NCBI RefSeq assembly: GCF_947498005.1
Contig: NZ_CANMIW010000002.1
Coordinates: 372,001 to 436,000, forward strand
DNA: 64,000 bases
DNA from: an uncultured Winogradskyella sp.
GTDB taxonomy: Bacteria; Bacteroidota; Bacteroidia; Flavobacteriales; Flavobacteriaceae
Reading direction: 5' to 3'
Of this stretch, positions 1 to 9,855 are shown one piece after another (the stretch's first letter is position 1; each line of letters begins with the position of its first letter). The notes beneath the pieces were generated by a model, which did no database searches, had not been told where the DNA came from, and saw only the letters and a list, made by a program, of their open reading frames with translations. The position numbers were made by a program, and so were the translations under genes.

Positions 1-1539
1 AAATGTGATGAATTGGGTATAATCGTTTGGACGGAAATTCCTATTGTAAATAAAGTAACAAATTCTGAGTCTTTCTTTGCTACATCTATTAACATGCAAA
101 AAGAGCATATAAAACAATATTATAACTATCCATCTGTAATAATGATGGGTTATATGAACGAGATCTTTTTAGGCCTAGCTTTTGATAAAAAAGAATCTGA
201 AGAGGAAAAAGAAGCACGTAAAATATTTACCTACGATCTTGCAAAACAGTTAGAAGACTTAACCAGAAAAGAGGCGCCAAACCATATCACTGTGATGGCG
301 CTACATTTTAATGAACTTTACAACGAAACTAAGATAGCAGACCTATCTATGCTAGTGGGTTGGAATTTGTATTTTGGGTGGTATCATGATAAAATAAAGG
401 ATCTAGGTGTTTTTTTAGATGATCAGCATCAACGCTTTCCTAATCGGTCACTTTTGGTTTCAGAATATGGGCCAGGTGCTGACGTGCGTGTTTCAGCAAC
501 ACATCCTTCTCGATATGATTATTCTCAAGAATACCAATTATTGCTGCATTCTGGCTACGTAAATCAAGTAACAGAACGCGAATTTGTTTCTGGTATGACG
601 GCTTGGAATTTTGCGGATTTTGGTTCAGAATTTCGTGGAGAAACAAAGCCACATATTAATCAAAAAGGATTGGTGCAATATAATCGTGAACCTAAAGAAA
701 TTTATCATTGGTATCAATCAGTTTTAAAAACTGAAACACCGTCTGTTCATGTGGCTAATTATTTAAAAGATATCACATTGGTAGATACAGATGCACACGA
801 AATTGTAGTGTTTTCTAATCAAGAAAAAGGTCAACTATATGTAAATGACAATTATATTAAAGATATCAATTTTGAAACTGGCATTGCAAAAGCAACTGTA
901 AGTTTTAATGAAGGAATAAACACCGTTAAAGTTGAGACAAAAAACGCATCACATTCAACGGACTTTAACGCTAAAATTATAAAGAGCCTAGAAAGTAATA
1001 CTGTAGACAAGTTAGCTATTAATGTTGGTACACATATTAGTTTTAGAGATGAGGTGTTGGGAACCACTTTTATAAGTGACAGATCATATTCTCAAAATTT
1101 ATTTGGTTATGTCACCGATTCAGGAAAATGTAAAAGAAAATTAATTCCTTTTAATGTTTCTAACACCATTAATGACGCTGTCTATCAAACCGTTCTCTTA
1201 GATTGTAATACCTACAAAGTAGACTTGGCTGATGGATCCTATAAAGTGACTTTATATTTTGTAGAACCTGAATTAAAAAATAAAACTAAAGTACTTTTTA
1301 ATTTAACAACAGACACAGACAATTCAGAAGCAGATTTAATGCATCGCATTTTTGATATTAAATTGAATGATAAAAAAATAGCAAATCAATTTAATATGGC
1401 AAAGGAATATGCAGATAAATACGGCATAGAACATTCTGCAAAAGTAAATATTGCTAATAATGAAGGTTTAACAATTTCGTTAAACCCTATTAAAGGCGAA
1501 ACAGTTATGAGTGGAATTTTAATAGAAAAAATAGACTAA
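1..1539 (+). CDS. Glycoside hydrolase family 2 enzyme (beta-galactosidase/beta-glucuronidase type), 5' end missing
   Basis: The reading frame is already open at base 1 (KCDELGIIVW...), so the gene begins outside the window. The CDELGIIVWTEIP stretch is typical of the GH2 TIM barrel. The acid/base Glu lies in GYMNE, about residue 54 of the visible part, and the nucleophile Glu lies in LVSEYG, about residue 155. The barrel ends near WNFADFGSEFRGE. An Ig-like segment follows, then a malectin-like carbohydrate-binding domain starting at AINVG, about residue 340. The missing part should carry the signal peptide and sugar-binding/Ig domains. The gene heads a co-directional set with esterase, sulfatase and GH43, which suggests attack on a sulfated polysaccharide. 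The substrate (galactoside or glucuronide) cannot be told from this fragment. Confidence 0.88.
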   Translation, partial: KCDELGIIVWTEIPIVNKVTNSESFFATSINMQKEHIKQYYNYPSVIMMGYMNEIFLGLAFDKKESEEEKEARKIFTYDLAKQLEDLTRKEAPNHITVMALHFNELYNETKIADLSMLVGWNLYFGWYHDKIKDLGVFLDDQHQRFPNRSLLVSEYGPGADVRVSATHPSRYDYSQEYQLLLHSGYVNQVTEREFVSGMTAWNFADFGSEFRGETKPHINQKGLVQYNREPKEIYHWYQSVLKTETPSVHVANYLKDITLVDTDAHEIVVFSNQEKGQLYVNDNYIKDINFETGIAKATVSFNEGINTVKVETKNASHSTDFNAKIIKSLESNTVDKLAINVGTHISFRDEVLGTTFISDRSYSQNLFGYVTDSGKCKRKLIPFNVSNTINDAVYQTVLLDCNTYKVDLADGSYKVTLYFVEPELKNKTKVLFNLTTDTDNSEADLMHRIFDIKLNDKKIANQFNMAKEYADKYGIEHSAKVNIANNEGLTISLNPIKGETVMSGILIEKID

Positions 1540-1617
1540 AAATTCTGGTAAAACCACTAAAATCTAACAGGAAAAATAAAATAAGTAATGGCATGTAATT
1601 TGATAAAACATAGAGAA

Positions 1618-2502
1618 ATGAAGAACCTATTAATTATAATGCTATCAATTTTCACATTCGGTCTTTCCTCACAAAATAAGGAAACATATATCTATTCTAT
1701 AAAAGGAAACGACACCCTGAAATTGGATGTCTTTACACCAAAAAACATAAAAAAAACGGATTCATTACCTGTGTTGCTTTGGATGCATGGTGGCGGGTTT
1801 CAGGGTAGTCATAGAGCGCATCCTGTAGATAGTAAGTTAGTAAAACATGTCGCAAAACATAAAAATTACATTGGTGTATCTATTGATTATCGTCTTTTAA
1901 GAAAAGATAAAGCGACAGGTTTTGGTTGCGATTGCACCAAAGATGAAAAATTAGAAACCTTTAAACAAGCCACCATAGATTTTTTAGATGCTGCTAAATT
2001 CTTGGTAGATAATGCAGAAATGCTGCAAATAGATACAACTAAAATTATAGCAGGAGGTAGCAGTGCAGGAGCAGAAGGCGCACTTAATGCAGTGTTTATG
2101 AAAGACTATTTTATTGCTGATAAAGAAAAATATAATGAGGTTAATTTTGCTGGAGTATTTTCATGTGCAGGTGCCGTTGTCGATGCTAGTTATATAAATG
2201 AGGACAATGCTATTCCTACAGTTCTTTTTCACGGAACAGAAGATCAATTGGTTCCATTTGGTAATGCACCACATCATTTTTGTAAACCAACAAAAGCAGG
2301 TTACATTATTCTCGATGGTTCTCAAGTTGTAGTGGAGAAATTAAAAGAATTTAAGACCTCTTATTACTTCAATATTGTGAAAGGTGGACGTCATGAAATT
2401 TCAAGAATTCCATTCGAAGATTTAGATAAGGTTTTTAACTTTTTCAAGAAAACGATAATGGACGAGGATGTTGTTCAAACTACTATTATTAAAACTAAGT
2501 AA
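1618..2502 (+). CDS. Secreted alpha/beta hydrolase (esterase/lipase-like)
   Basis: Serine hydrolase of the HSL/BD-FAE type, probably a carbohydrate esterase in the locus. From the Met at 1618 the protein starts with a signal peptide (MKNLLIIMLSIFTFGLSS); an upstream ATG at 1588 would add ten polar residues before it, so 1618 is preferred. The oxyanion motif HGGGF is at about residues 57-61. The nucleophile elbow GSSAG puts the catalytic Ser at about 149. An Asp lies in HGTEDQLVPF and the His in GGRHEIS. Only one base separates its stop from the next start, which supports one operon with the sulfatase. Removal of acetyl or other ester groups from the polysaccharide is an inference from context. 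Confidence 0.82.
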   Translation: MKNLLIIMLSIFTFGLSSQNKETYIYSIKGNDTLKLDVFTPKNIKKTDSLPVLLWMHGGGFQGSHRAHPVDSKLVKHVAKHKNYIGVSIDYRLLRKDKATGFGCDCTKDEKLETFKQATIDFLDAAKFLVDNAEMLQIDTTKIIAGGSSAGAEGALNAVFMKDYFIADKEKYNEVNFAGVFSCAGAVVDASYINEDNAIPTVLFHGTEDQLVPFGNAPHHFCKPTKAGYIILDGSQVVVEKLKEFKTSYYFNIVKGGRHEISRIPFEDLDKVFNFFKKTIMDEDVVQTTIIKTK

Positions 2503-2503
2503 C

Positions 2504-4210
2504 ATGAGATTTTTGTCAATAATCATTGTTTTACTTTTTACGATTCAATCGTGTAAAAATAAAGGCAACGATACATCAGTAAACTTAAATGAAGTTGAGA
2601 ATTCTGCACAGCGACCAAATATAGTATTTATTATGGCAGATGATCATGCAGAGCAAGCCATTAGTGCTTATGGTCATCCTATAAGCAAATTAGCACCAAC
2701 GCCAAATATTGATCGTATAGCTTTAGAAGGTGCGATATTCAAGAATAATTTCTGCACTAATTCAATTTGTGGACCAAGTAGAGCAGTAGTTTTAACAGGT
2801 AAATTTAGCCATCAAAATGGATTTAGAATGAATGGCGATCAATTTGATGGTAGCCAACAAACATTCCCTAAATTGTTACAAAAAGCAGGTTATAATACAG
2901 CTGTTATAGGAAAATGGCATTTACATGGTTTACCAGAAGGTTTTGATTATTGGAATATATTAACAGATCAAGGTAATTATTACAATCCAGATTTTATTGC
3001 AATCAATGAAAAAACAAAGGCTGCAGATACAACACGTATAGAAGGTTACGCTACAGATATAATTACACAAGATGGAATTGCCTATCTTAATTCGGTTAAA
3101 GATAAAGATCAACCTTTTATGCTAATGCTTCAGCATAAAGCGCCACACAGAAATTGGATGCCAGCTTTAAGACATGCTAATAAATTTGATAATGTTGAGT
3201 TTGAATTACCAGATACCTATTTTACAGCCCACGAAGGTTCGCTTAGCTCACAGCAACAACAACAAACGATTTATAAGGATATGTATGAAGGTCATGACTT
3301 AAAATTGACCAAAGAGAAAGGAAGCCCAGAGTTAGCACACAATCCTTGGAAGTCGGATTTTAATAGAATGACAAAAGAACAAAGAACAGCTTGGGACAAA
3401 GCGTATCAGAAAAAAAATGATGCTTTCCACGATGCGAATTTATCTGGTTCAGCTTTAGCTAAATATAAAGGTCAACGTTATCTGCAAGATTATTTAGCTA
3501 CCATAGCTTCAGTTGATGAAGGTGTGGGTGAGGTTTTAGATTTTCTTGAAGAACATGGTTTAGCGGAAAACACCATTGTAATTTATACTACAGATCAAGG
3601 TTTTTATCTAGGAGAAAAAGGATGGTTTGATAAACGTTATATGTACGAAGAATCATTAGCTATGCCTATGGTTGTAAAGTATCCTTATGCTATTAAACCA
3701 GGAACAATAATTGAAGATATGACGCAGAATTTAGATTTTGCCGAAACGTTCTTAGACTATGCGCAAGCAAATATACCAGCAGACATGCAAGGTCAATCGC
3801 TTAGACCGTTGTTAGAAAATAAATTTGAAGGCGATGATTTTAGAGATGCCGTGTATTACCATTACTATGATTATCCTGCATTTCATATGGTAAAAAAGCA
3901 TTATGGAATTCGTACAAAGCGCTATAAACTAATGCATTTTTATGATGATATTGATACTTGGGAATTATATGATTTAGAAGAAGATCCTAAAGAGATTCAT
4001 AATCAAATTGATAATGAAAAGTACGATGCTATTGAGGAAGAATTAAGAATAAAGTTAGCAGTATTACAAGCTAAATATAAAGTTACACCAACTGATTTTG
4101 AGCGTGCACCAGAAGAGCAAGTAAAACGAGGTTATAAGCAATTTGAAAGATTAAGAGGACACTCAGGTACATCTTATAATCCTCAAACTGATGAAGACAT
4201 TAAATTATAA
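2504..4210 (+). CDS. S1-family sulfatase, lipoprotein
   Basis: Type I sulfatase that hydrolyses sulfate esters using a formylglycine made from Cys. The maturation motif CGPSR has its Cys at about residue 89. The metal-binding start NIVFIMADDH and the GKWHL segment are both present. The protein starts at the Met at 2504, one base after the esterase stop. Its signal peptide ends in a lipobox (IQSC), so it is probably anchored to a membrane facing the periplasm or cell surface. A C-terminal WELYDLEEDPKEIHN segment is typical of the family. The locus therefore targets a sulfated, presumably algal, glycan. An anaerobic-type sulfatase-maturating enzyme or FGE must be encoded elsewhere; none is in the window. 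Confidence 0.92.
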   Translation: MRFLSIIIVLLFTIQSCKNKGNDTSVNLNEVENSAQRPNIVFIMADDHAEQAISAYGHPISKLAPTPNIDRIALEGAIFKNNFCTNSICGPSRAVVLTGKFSHQNGFRMNGDQFDGSQQTFPKLLQKAGYNTAVIGKWHLHGLPEGFDYWNILTDQGNYYNPDFIAINEKTKAADTTRIEGYATDIITQDGIAYLNSVKDKDQPFMLMLQHKAPHRNWMPALRHANKFDNVEFELPDTYFTAHEGSLSSQQQQQTIYKDMYEGHDLKLTKEKGSPELAHNPWKSDFNRMTKEQRTAWDKAYQKKNDAFHDANLSGSALAKYKGQRYLQDYLATIASVDEGVGEVLDFLEEHGLAENTIVIYTTDQGFYLGEKGWFDKRYMYEESLAMPMVVKYPYAIKPGTIIEDMTQNLDFAETFLDYAQANIPADMQGQSLRPLLENKFEGDDFRDAVYYHYYDYPAFHMVKKHYGIRTKRYKLMHFYDDIDTWELYDLEEDPKEIHNQIDNEKYDAIEEELRIKLAVLQAKYKVTPTDFERAPEEQVKRGYKQFERLRGHSGTSYNPQTDEDIKL

Positions 4211-4213
4211 ACT

Positions 4214-6061
4214 ATGAAGAACATACTTTTCTTATTCGCTATTGCGGTCTTGTTTTCTTGTAACTCAAATAAAAATGAGGCAACAGAGAATGGTCTTAAT
4301 TCAGAGGAGAAATCAGAAATAAAAAAAGGATTTGAAACCTATATTAATCCGTTAGATATAGATTATACATATATGGTTTATAATTCTAGTAAAAATAAGT
4401 CGTATCGATCTGGTGCAGATCCTGCAGTTATTGAATTTAAAGGAGCGTATTATATGTTTGTAACACGCTCTTTTGGCTATTGGCATTCTACCGATTTAGT
4501 AAATTGGGAATTTATAAAACCACAACAATGGTTTTTTGAAGGAAGTAATGCGCCAACTGCATTTAATTATAAAGATTCGTTAGTTTATTTTGCAGGTGAT
4601 CCTGCAGGTTATGGAAGTATTCTTTATACTGATGATCCAAAATCTGGAAAATGGACACCAACAGCATCAATTTCAAATAATATCCAAGATTCGGAATTAT
4701 TTATTGATGATGACGGCAAAACATATTTATTTTGGGGCTCTTCTAATGTGCATCCACTTCGTGTAAAAATGCTCAATAAAGATGATCGTTTTTTAGAAAC
4801 AGGTGTTAAAAAAGAACTATTCAACCTAGATGAAGAAAAACATGGCTGGGAACGTTTTGGAGAAAATAATTTTCATCCAACCTTAAAAGACGGTTATATG
4901 GAAGGTGCGTCTATGACAAAGCATAATGGCAAATACTATTTACAGTATGCAGCACCAGGAACTCAGTTTAATGTATATGCAGATGGTGTTTACGTTGGTG
5001 ATACACCTTTAGGTCCTTTTAATTACATGAAAAATAATCCTATGAGTTTTAAACCAGGTGGTTTTACAAATGGAGCAGGTCATGGTATAACGGTAAAACA
5101 AACCAATGGTCAATATTGGCATTTTGCAACTATGGCTTTAGCGTCTAATGCGCAATGGGAAAGACGATTATGTATGTTCCCTACTTATTTTGATGCTGAT
5201 GGATTGATGTACTCTAATACAGAATATGGAGATTATCCGCGTTATGGCGCTAATCATCCTACCAAAGCAGGTCAGCATAATGGTTGGATGTTATTGTCTT
5301 ATAAAGGTGATGTAACCGTGTCGTCCTCGTTAAAGCAAGTTATGAAATTTACATCAAATGATGATGAGGTGACAGTTACCGAACTACCGAAGGAAATAAA
5401 TAAAAATGGTGCTATTATTTCTAAAATTTTAACGGATGAAAATCCAAAAACATTTTGGGTTGCAGAGGCAAACGATAGTAGACAATGGATAACAGTAGAG
5501 ATGCAGAATGCAGGAACTATTCACGCATTTCAACTAAATTTTCATGATCATGAATCTGGTATATACACACGTATAGACGGATTAAAACATCAATTTAGTA
5601 TTGAGGTTTCTGAGAATGGCAAAGATTGGAAAACCGTTGTAGATAGAAGTAGCAGCGAAAAAGATACGCCAAATGCTTACATAGTTTTAGATGAACCTAC
5701 TATGGCAAAATTTGTGCGTTATAACAATGTAAAAGTGCCTGGAGAAAATTTTGCAATGTCGGAGTTTAGAGTTTTTGGCTTAGGAGTTGGAAGTCAACCA
5801 GAAAAAGTTTCAGGATTTAAAATCAAGCGTGAGGAAGATCGAAGAGATATTTCTTTTTCATGGAACCCAGTTAAAGGTGCTCAAGGCTATAATATTCGTT
5901 GGGGAATTGCTAAAGATAAATTGTACCAATCGTGGCAAGTATATGATACTAATAAACATTTTATGCGTTGTTTAGATAGGGATACACCTTATTATTTTAG
6001 CATAGAAGCCTATAGTGAAAACGGAATTTCTGAAAAAAGTGAAATCATTTATATCGAATAA
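4214..6061 (+). CDS. GH43-like five-bladed propeller lipoprotein with discoidin (CBM32-like) and Fn3 domains
   Basis: Lipoprotein (lipobox LFSC, Cys about 16). The N-terminal 370 residues look like a GH43/GH32-type beta-propeller. They include an Asp in GADPAV, WHSTDLVNWE, a second Asp in IQDSELFIDDDG and a Glu in MEGASMTKHNGKYY, which match the three acidic catalytic positions of GH43. A discoidin/F5-8C-like domain follows (about 400-520, ending ...VRYNNVKVPGENFAMSEFRVFG), then a fibronectin type III domain (about 530-610). The start lies 3 bases after the sulfatase stop. Expected activity is xylosidase or arabinofuranosidase, but the subfamily is not identifiable by eye. The accessory domains suggest attachment to insoluble or cell-wall glycan. 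Confidence 0.82.
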   Translation: MKNILFLFAIAVLFSCNSNKNEATENGLNSEEKSEIKKGFETYINPLDIDYTYMVYNSSKNKSYRSGADPAVIEFKGAYYMFVTRSFGYWHSTDLVNWEFIKPQQWFFEGSNAPTAFNYKDSLVYFAGDPAGYGSILYTDDPKSGKWTPTASISNNIQDSELFIDDDGKTYLFWGSSNVHPLRVKMLNKDDRFLETGVKKELFNLDEEKHGWERFGENNFHPTLKDGYMEGASMTKHNGKYYLQYAAPGTQFNVYADGVYVGDTPLGPFNYMKNNPMSFKPGGFTNGAGHGITVKQTNGQYWHFATMALASNAQWERRLCMFPTYFDADGLMYSNTEYGDYPRYGANHPTKAGQHNGWMLLSYKGDVTVSSSLKQVMKFTSNDDEVTVTELPKEINKNGAIISKILTDENPKTFWVAEANDSRQWITVEMQNAGTIHAFQLNFHDHESGIYTRIDGLKHQFSIEVSENGKDWKTVVDRSSSEKDTPNAYIVLDEPTMAKFVRYNNVKVPGENFAMSEFRVFGLGVGSQPEKVSGFKIKREEDRRDISFSWNPVKGAQGYNIRWGIAKDKLYQSWQVYDTNKHFMRCLDRDTPYYFSIEAYSENGISEKSEIIYIE

Positions 6062-6062
6062 C

Positions 6063-6887
6063 ATGAAACATATTTTAACAATCTCTCTACTAATGTTCTT
6101 AACAATTTTACCTGCACAAGAACTAAACGTAATGTCCTATAATATAAAATTAGATGCACCAAAGGAAGGTAAAAATAGTTGGACCAATAGGAAGGCATTT
6201 TTTATTAATCAGATTAAGTTTCACGAACCAGATGTTTTAGGCGTACAAGAAGCGATGCCAAACCAGATGATGGAAATGGATAGTCTTTTAGTAGATTATA
6301 GTTTTGTTGGTGTTGGTAGAGATGATGGAAAGGATAAAGGCGAGTATTCTGCAATTTTTTACAAAAAAGATAAGTTTCAACTTGAGAGCTCTAATACGTT
6401 TTGGTTGTCAGAAACACCAGATAAAGTCTCAATGGGTTGGGATGCTGTATGCAATAGAGTTTGTACTTATGCTTTATTTAAAAATATAGATACAGGAAAA
6501 AAATTCTACTTATTTAATACACATTTTGACCATGTTGGTAAAGTAGCTAGAGTACAAAGCGCTGTCTTAATTGATAAGAAAATAAAAGAAATTAATACAG
6601 AAAATTATCCTGTAGTTCTAAGTGGTGATTTTAATATGGAGGACGATCATGAAAGTATTCAGTTTTTGTCTAAAAATTTAAACGACAGTAAAAATGTAGC
6701 AGAACTAACTTTTGGACCAATAGGAACTTATAATGGTTTTCATTTTGATCAACCTGTAATTAGACGCATAGATTATTTATTTGTTAGTAAAGATATTGAT
6801 GTAAAAAAGTATGCTGTTTTAAGTGATTCGTGGGATTTAAAATATCCATCAGATCATTTTCCGATTATGATTTCCTTCAATTTATAA
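6063..6887 (+). CDS. Secreted endonuclease/exonuclease/phosphatase (EEP) family protein
   Basis: EEP-fold metal-dependent phosphodiesterase. Family motifs are LNVMSYNIK (Asn), VLGVQEA (catalytic Glu), LSGDFNM (Asp/Asn), RRIDYLFVS and SDHFPIMISF (Asp-His). The open frame extends upstream, but the Met at 6063 sits one base after the GH43 stop and begins a signal peptide (MKHILTISLLMFLTILPAQ), so it is the likely start. Secreted EEP proteins often close polysaccharide loci in Bacteroidota; their substrate there is unclear. It is the last gene of the operon, and a new promoter and a housekeeping gene follow. Confidence 0.85.
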   Translation: MKHILTISLLMFLTILPAQELNVMSYNIKLDAPKEGKNSWTNRKAFFINQIKFHEPDVLGVQEAMPNQMMEMDSLLVDYSFVGVGRDDGKDKGEYSAIFYKKDKFQLESSNTFWLSETPDKVSMGWDAVCNRVCTYALFKNIDTGKKFYLFNTHFDHVGKVARVQSAVLIDKKIKEINTENYPVVLSGDFNMEDDHESIQFLSKNLNDSKNVAELTFGPIGTYNGFHFDQPVIRRIDYLFVSKDIDVKKYAVLSDSWDLKYPSDHFPIMISFNL

Positions 6888-6932
6888 CTCTAATCTCATA
6901 GCAATCAATTTCGTTTAGAGCACGAGCTTTCT

Positions 6933-6940
6933 TAGTTTTG
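6933..6940 (+). promoter_or_regulatory. Candidate -7 promoter element upstream of the SpoU/TrmH gene
   Basis: TAGTTTTG matches the Bacteroidota -7 consensus TAnnTTTG. It ends only 4 bases before the ATG at 6945, so a transcript started here would have almost no leader. No clear -33 TTTG is visible. Confidence 0.4.
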
Positions 6941-6944
6941 TGAT

Positions 6945-7403
6945 ATGAATGATAATTTTACGAATGAATTCTTCGGTATAGGAATTCAAAATGGAAAAAC
7001 ACCTGAAAATTTAGGTGTACTGTGGCGATCAGCTCAAAATCTTGGTGCTAGTTTTATTTTTACCATTGGTAATCGTTATGCAAAACAGGCCTGTGATACG
7101 CACAATGCCGTAAAATCAATGCCATATTTTCATTACGATACGTTTGATGATTTTTATAATAACATCCCAAAAGGAGCAAGGCTTGTAGGTGTAGAATTAA
7201 CTGAAGACGCTGTGTCTTTAGAAACCTTTAATCATCCTAGACGATGTGTGTATTTGCTTGGCGCAGAAGATCATGGTTTATCTAAACAAGCTATAGAGAA
7301 AAGTCATTTTCTAATAAAGTTTCAGTCGCAATTAAGTCTTAACGTTTCCGTTGCAGGTAGTATTGTGATGTATGATAGAGGTATTGCTAAACCACGTGTT
7401 TAA
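6945..7403 (+). CDS. SpoU/TrmH-family RNA 2'-O-methyltransferase
   Basis: SPOUT-fold methyltransferase of about 150 residues acting on tRNA or rRNA with S-adenosylmethionine. The three SpoU motifs are present in order: PENLGVLWRSA (motif 1, about residue 20), VYLLGAEDHGLS (motif 2, about 105) and LNVSVAGSIVMYDR (motif 3, about 130). These form the trefoil-knot cofactor site. There is no extra N-terminal substrate-binding domain, as in small TrmL/TrmH-like enzymes, but the target nucleotide is not predictable. It is separate from the polysaccharide operon, with its own putative promoter and a shared terminator downstream. Confidence 0.88.
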   Translation: MNDNFTNEFFGIGIQNGKTPENLGVLWRSAQNLGASFIFTIGNRYAKQACDTHNAVKSMPYFHYDTFDDFYNNIPKGARLVGVELTEDAVSLETFNHPRRCVYLLGAEDHGLSKQAIEKSHFLIKFQSQLSLNVSVAGSIVMYDRGIAKPRV

Positions 7404-7436
7404 TTCAATAGTTTAATCTTTTATATTTAAACATAA

Positions 7437-7469
7437 AAAAAACCTTGAACGTTTAATTCAAGGTTTTTT
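7437..7469. terminator. Bidirectional intrinsic terminator between the methyltransferase gene and rho
   Basis: A 13-bp perfect stem (AAAAAACCTTGAA / TTCAAGGTTTTTT) with a 7-base loop. A-rich and T-rich flanks let it act on both strands, and it lies between two convergent genes. Confidence 0.9.
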
Positions 7470-7491
7470 AATAAAATATATTTAAAGCGTT

Positions 7492-9204
7492 TTATCCATT
7501 CATAGAAATTAAAAACTCTTCATTATTTCTTGTTTGTTTAAAACGATCATTAATGAATTCCATAGCTTCAACCGGATTCATATCTGCCAAATACTTACGC
7601 ATTACCCACATTCTTTGAATCGTGTTCGCATCTAAAAGAATATCATCACGTCTTGTACTAGATGATGTTAGGTCAATTGCTGGGAAGATTCTACGGTTAG
7701 AAATCTTACGATCTAATTGCAGTTCCATGTTACCAGTTCCTTTAAATTCTTCAAAAATTACTTCGTCCATTTTAGAACCAGTTTCTGTCAATGCTGTGGC
7801 AATAATTGTTAAAGAACCACCATTTTCAATATTACGAGCAGCACCAAAGAAACGTTTAGGTTTATGTAATGCATTGGCATCAACACCACCAGAAAGTATT
7901 TTTCCTGATGCTGGTTGAACCGTATTATAAGCTCTAGCTAAACGTGTAATTGAATCTAATAAAATAACCACATCGTGGCCACATTCTACCAAACGTTTTG
8001 CTTTTTCTAATACGATATTCGCAATTCTTACATGCTCATGAGCTTCTTTATCAAAAGTAGAAGCAATGACTTCACCACGTACATTACGTTGCATGTCTGT
8101 TACTTCTTCAGGACGCTCATCAATAAGTAAAATCATTTGATAAACTTCTGGATGATTGGCTGCAATAGCATTAGCAACATCCTTAAGTAACATAGTTTTA
8201 CCCGTTTTTGGTTGCGATACAATCATACCACGTTGTCCTTTTCCAATAGGAGCAAACAAATCCATAATACGTGTAGAAATTGTCGCTTGCTTTTCGGCTA
8301 AATTGAATTTCTCTTGTGGAAATAAAGGAGTTAAGTGCTCAAAAGCTACTCTATCTCTAACCACATTTGGACTTTGTCCATTAATTTTACTGACCTTAAT
8401 TAAAGGGAAATACTTTTCACCTTCTTTAGGAGGTCTTACATGTCCAAGAACTGTATCACCAGTTTTTAATCCGAATAAACGAATTTGAGATTGCGAAACA
8501 TAAATGTCATCTGGTGATGATAAATAGTTATAGTCAGATGATCTTAAGAAACCATAACCGTCTTGCATAATGTCTAAGACTCCTTCACTCTCAATAATAG
8601 CATCAAATTCAAAATCTGGCTCACGATAGCGATTTCTGCTATCCTTATTGCCATTATTTTTTTGATTATTGTTGTTTCTGTTGTTATTTTTAGATTGGTT
8701 GTTCTGTCTTTTATCATTGTTTTGATTAGAGTTAGAACGTCTCTTGTCGTTAGACTTGTTATCCTGGTTTTTGTGTTGAGGATTTTCCTTGTTGGAATTG
8801 TCTTTTTTCGTTTTGTCATTTTGTGACCTAGTGTCTTTACCAGAAGAATCACTTACTTTATCGTTATTAGATTTAGTGTTTCTAGGTTTTTGTGCTCTAG
8901 GCTTTTCTTCCTCTTTTTTATCCTTATCAGTAAACTCTATGGCTTTTTGATCTTTGTTTTCTTGAGGTTTTTTCTGAACTCTAGCACGCTTTTGAGGTGC
9001 TTTAGCTTCTGCTTTCGCTGATTCTGGTTTAGCTTCAGTTTCTACTTTAGCTTTAACCGCACCAGGATTGGCTGCTTGGTAATCTAAGATTTGATACACC
9101 AAGTCTAATTTTTTTAATGTACGGTATTTTGGTACGTTTAGTTGTTTCGCTAACTCCTGTAATTCAGGTAGTTTCTTAGCTTTTAACTGGGAAATTTCAA
9201 ACAT
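7492..9204 (-). CDS. rho: Transcription termination factor Rho
   Basis: Hexameric RNA helicase for factor-dependent termination. The N-terminal Rho_N domain is at residues 1-50. A roughly 150-residue Lys/Asn/Gln-rich, probably disordered insertion follows (about 55-200), a known feature of Bacteroidota Rho. Next are the cold-shock-type RNA-binding domain (about 205-280, [21 protein letters not shown]) and the ATPase core: Walker A SQPKTGKT, Walker [14 protein letters not shown], and the Q/R-loop region [21 protein letters not shown]. The full length of 570 residues is intact. It is convergent with the SpoU gene and divergent from DUF4293. Confidence 0.97.
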   Translation of the reverse strand: MFEISQLKAKKLPELQELAKQLNVPKYRTLKKLDLVYQILDYQAANPGAVKAKVETEAKPESAKAEAKAPQKRARVQKKPQENKDQKAIEFTDKDKKEEEKPRAQKPRNTKSNNDKVSDSSGKDTRSQNDKTKKDNSNKENPQHKNQDNKSNDKRRSNSNQNNDKRQNNQSKNNNRNNNNQKNNGNKDSRNRYREPDFEFDAIIESEGVLDIMQDGYGFLRSSDYNYLSSPDDIYVSQSQIRLFGLKTGDTVLGHVRPPKEGEKYFPLIKVSKINGQSPNVVRDRVAFEHLTPLFPQEKFNLAEKQATISTRIMDLFAPIGKGQRGMIVSQPKTGKTMLLKDVANAIAANHPEVYQMILLIDERPEEVTDMQRNVRGEVIASTFDKEAHEHVRIANIVLEKAKRLVECGHDVVILLDSITRLARAYNTVQPASGKILSGGVDANALHKPKRFFGAARNIENGGSLTIIATALTETGSKMDEVIFEEFKGTGNMELQLDRKISNRRIFPAIDLTSSSTRRDDILLDANTIQRMWVMRKYLADMNPVEAMEFINDRFKQTRNNEEFLISMNG

Positions 9205-9389
9205 TCGAATGTTGTATATGTATTATAATTTGATATTATTAATTCAATATTTTCTAAATGAAATAAAAAGAAAAAAAGAGAGATTAATTTGGAAGATTAT
9301 AAAGATGTAACTCAGTATGTTACTTCTTACTATTGCAATAATACAATTTTATTTTAAAACATTTTCTATCTTTTTAAAAAATAAACTAC

Positions 9390-9397
9390 TAATTTTG
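9390..9397 (+). promoter_or_regulatory. -7 promoter element of the DUF4293 gene
   Basis: TAATTTTG (TAnnTTTG) lies 20 bases before the ATG at 9418, a typical leader length for this phylum. The rest of the 213-base gap between rho and this gene is AT-rich with no other feature seen. Confidence 0.6.
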
Positions 9398-9417
9398 CAG
9401 AGCTTTTTTAGTAAAAT

Positions 9418-9828
9418 ATGATTCAACGCATTCAAACCTTATATTTATTTTTAGCCGCAGGTATTTCTGCAGGCTTAATATTTGTGTTTCATTTGTGGTT
9501 AAATAATGAAGGCGTTAAAGTATTCGCCTTAGATAATTACACATATCTAGGCTTATTTTTAGGATCTGCATTATTATCATTAATTTCAATTTTTAGTTTT
9601 AAAAACAGGAAGTTTCAATTTGTTTTGGGACGACTCAATATAATATTAAACTTTATTTTACTAGGAATCTTTGTATATCAATCGCAAAATTTATCTGGAG
9701 AAACTAACGTTTCTGAGAAAGGTATTGGGATTCTTCTTCCTATTTTTTCTATTGTGTGTTTAGTCTTGGCTAACAAGGCTATTAAAAAGGATGAAGATCT
9801 TGTGAAATCTGTAGATCGATTACGATAG
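9418..9828 (+). CDS. DUF4293 family four-helix membrane protein
   Basis: 136-residue inner-membrane protein starting MIQRIQTLYLFLAAG, the recognisable start of the Bacteroidota DUF4293 family. There are four hydrophobic segments at about 7-27, 40-60, 68-88 and 100-120, followed by a charged C-terminus. Its position next to rho recurs in this group. The function is unknown; an intact start, promoter and terminator show a normal gene. Confidence 0.85.
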   Translation: MIQRIQTLYLFLAAGISAGLIFVFHLWLNNEGVKVFALDNYTYLGLFLGSALLSLISIFSFKNRKFQFVLGRLNIILNFILLGIFVYQSQNLSGETNVSEKGIGILLPIFSIVCLVLANKAIKKDEDLVKSVDRLR

Positions 9829-9855
9829 ACCTAAAATCTTAGTAGTATTAGTGTG

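Noticed and set aside
1588-1617. Upstream ATG for the esterase gene
   Set aside because: It would put ten polar residues in front of a clear signal peptide beginning at 1618.
8640-9070. Asn/Lys-rich low-complexity region in rho as a sign of frameshift or contamination
   Set aside because: The frame is continuous and such insertions are normal in Bacteroidota Rho.
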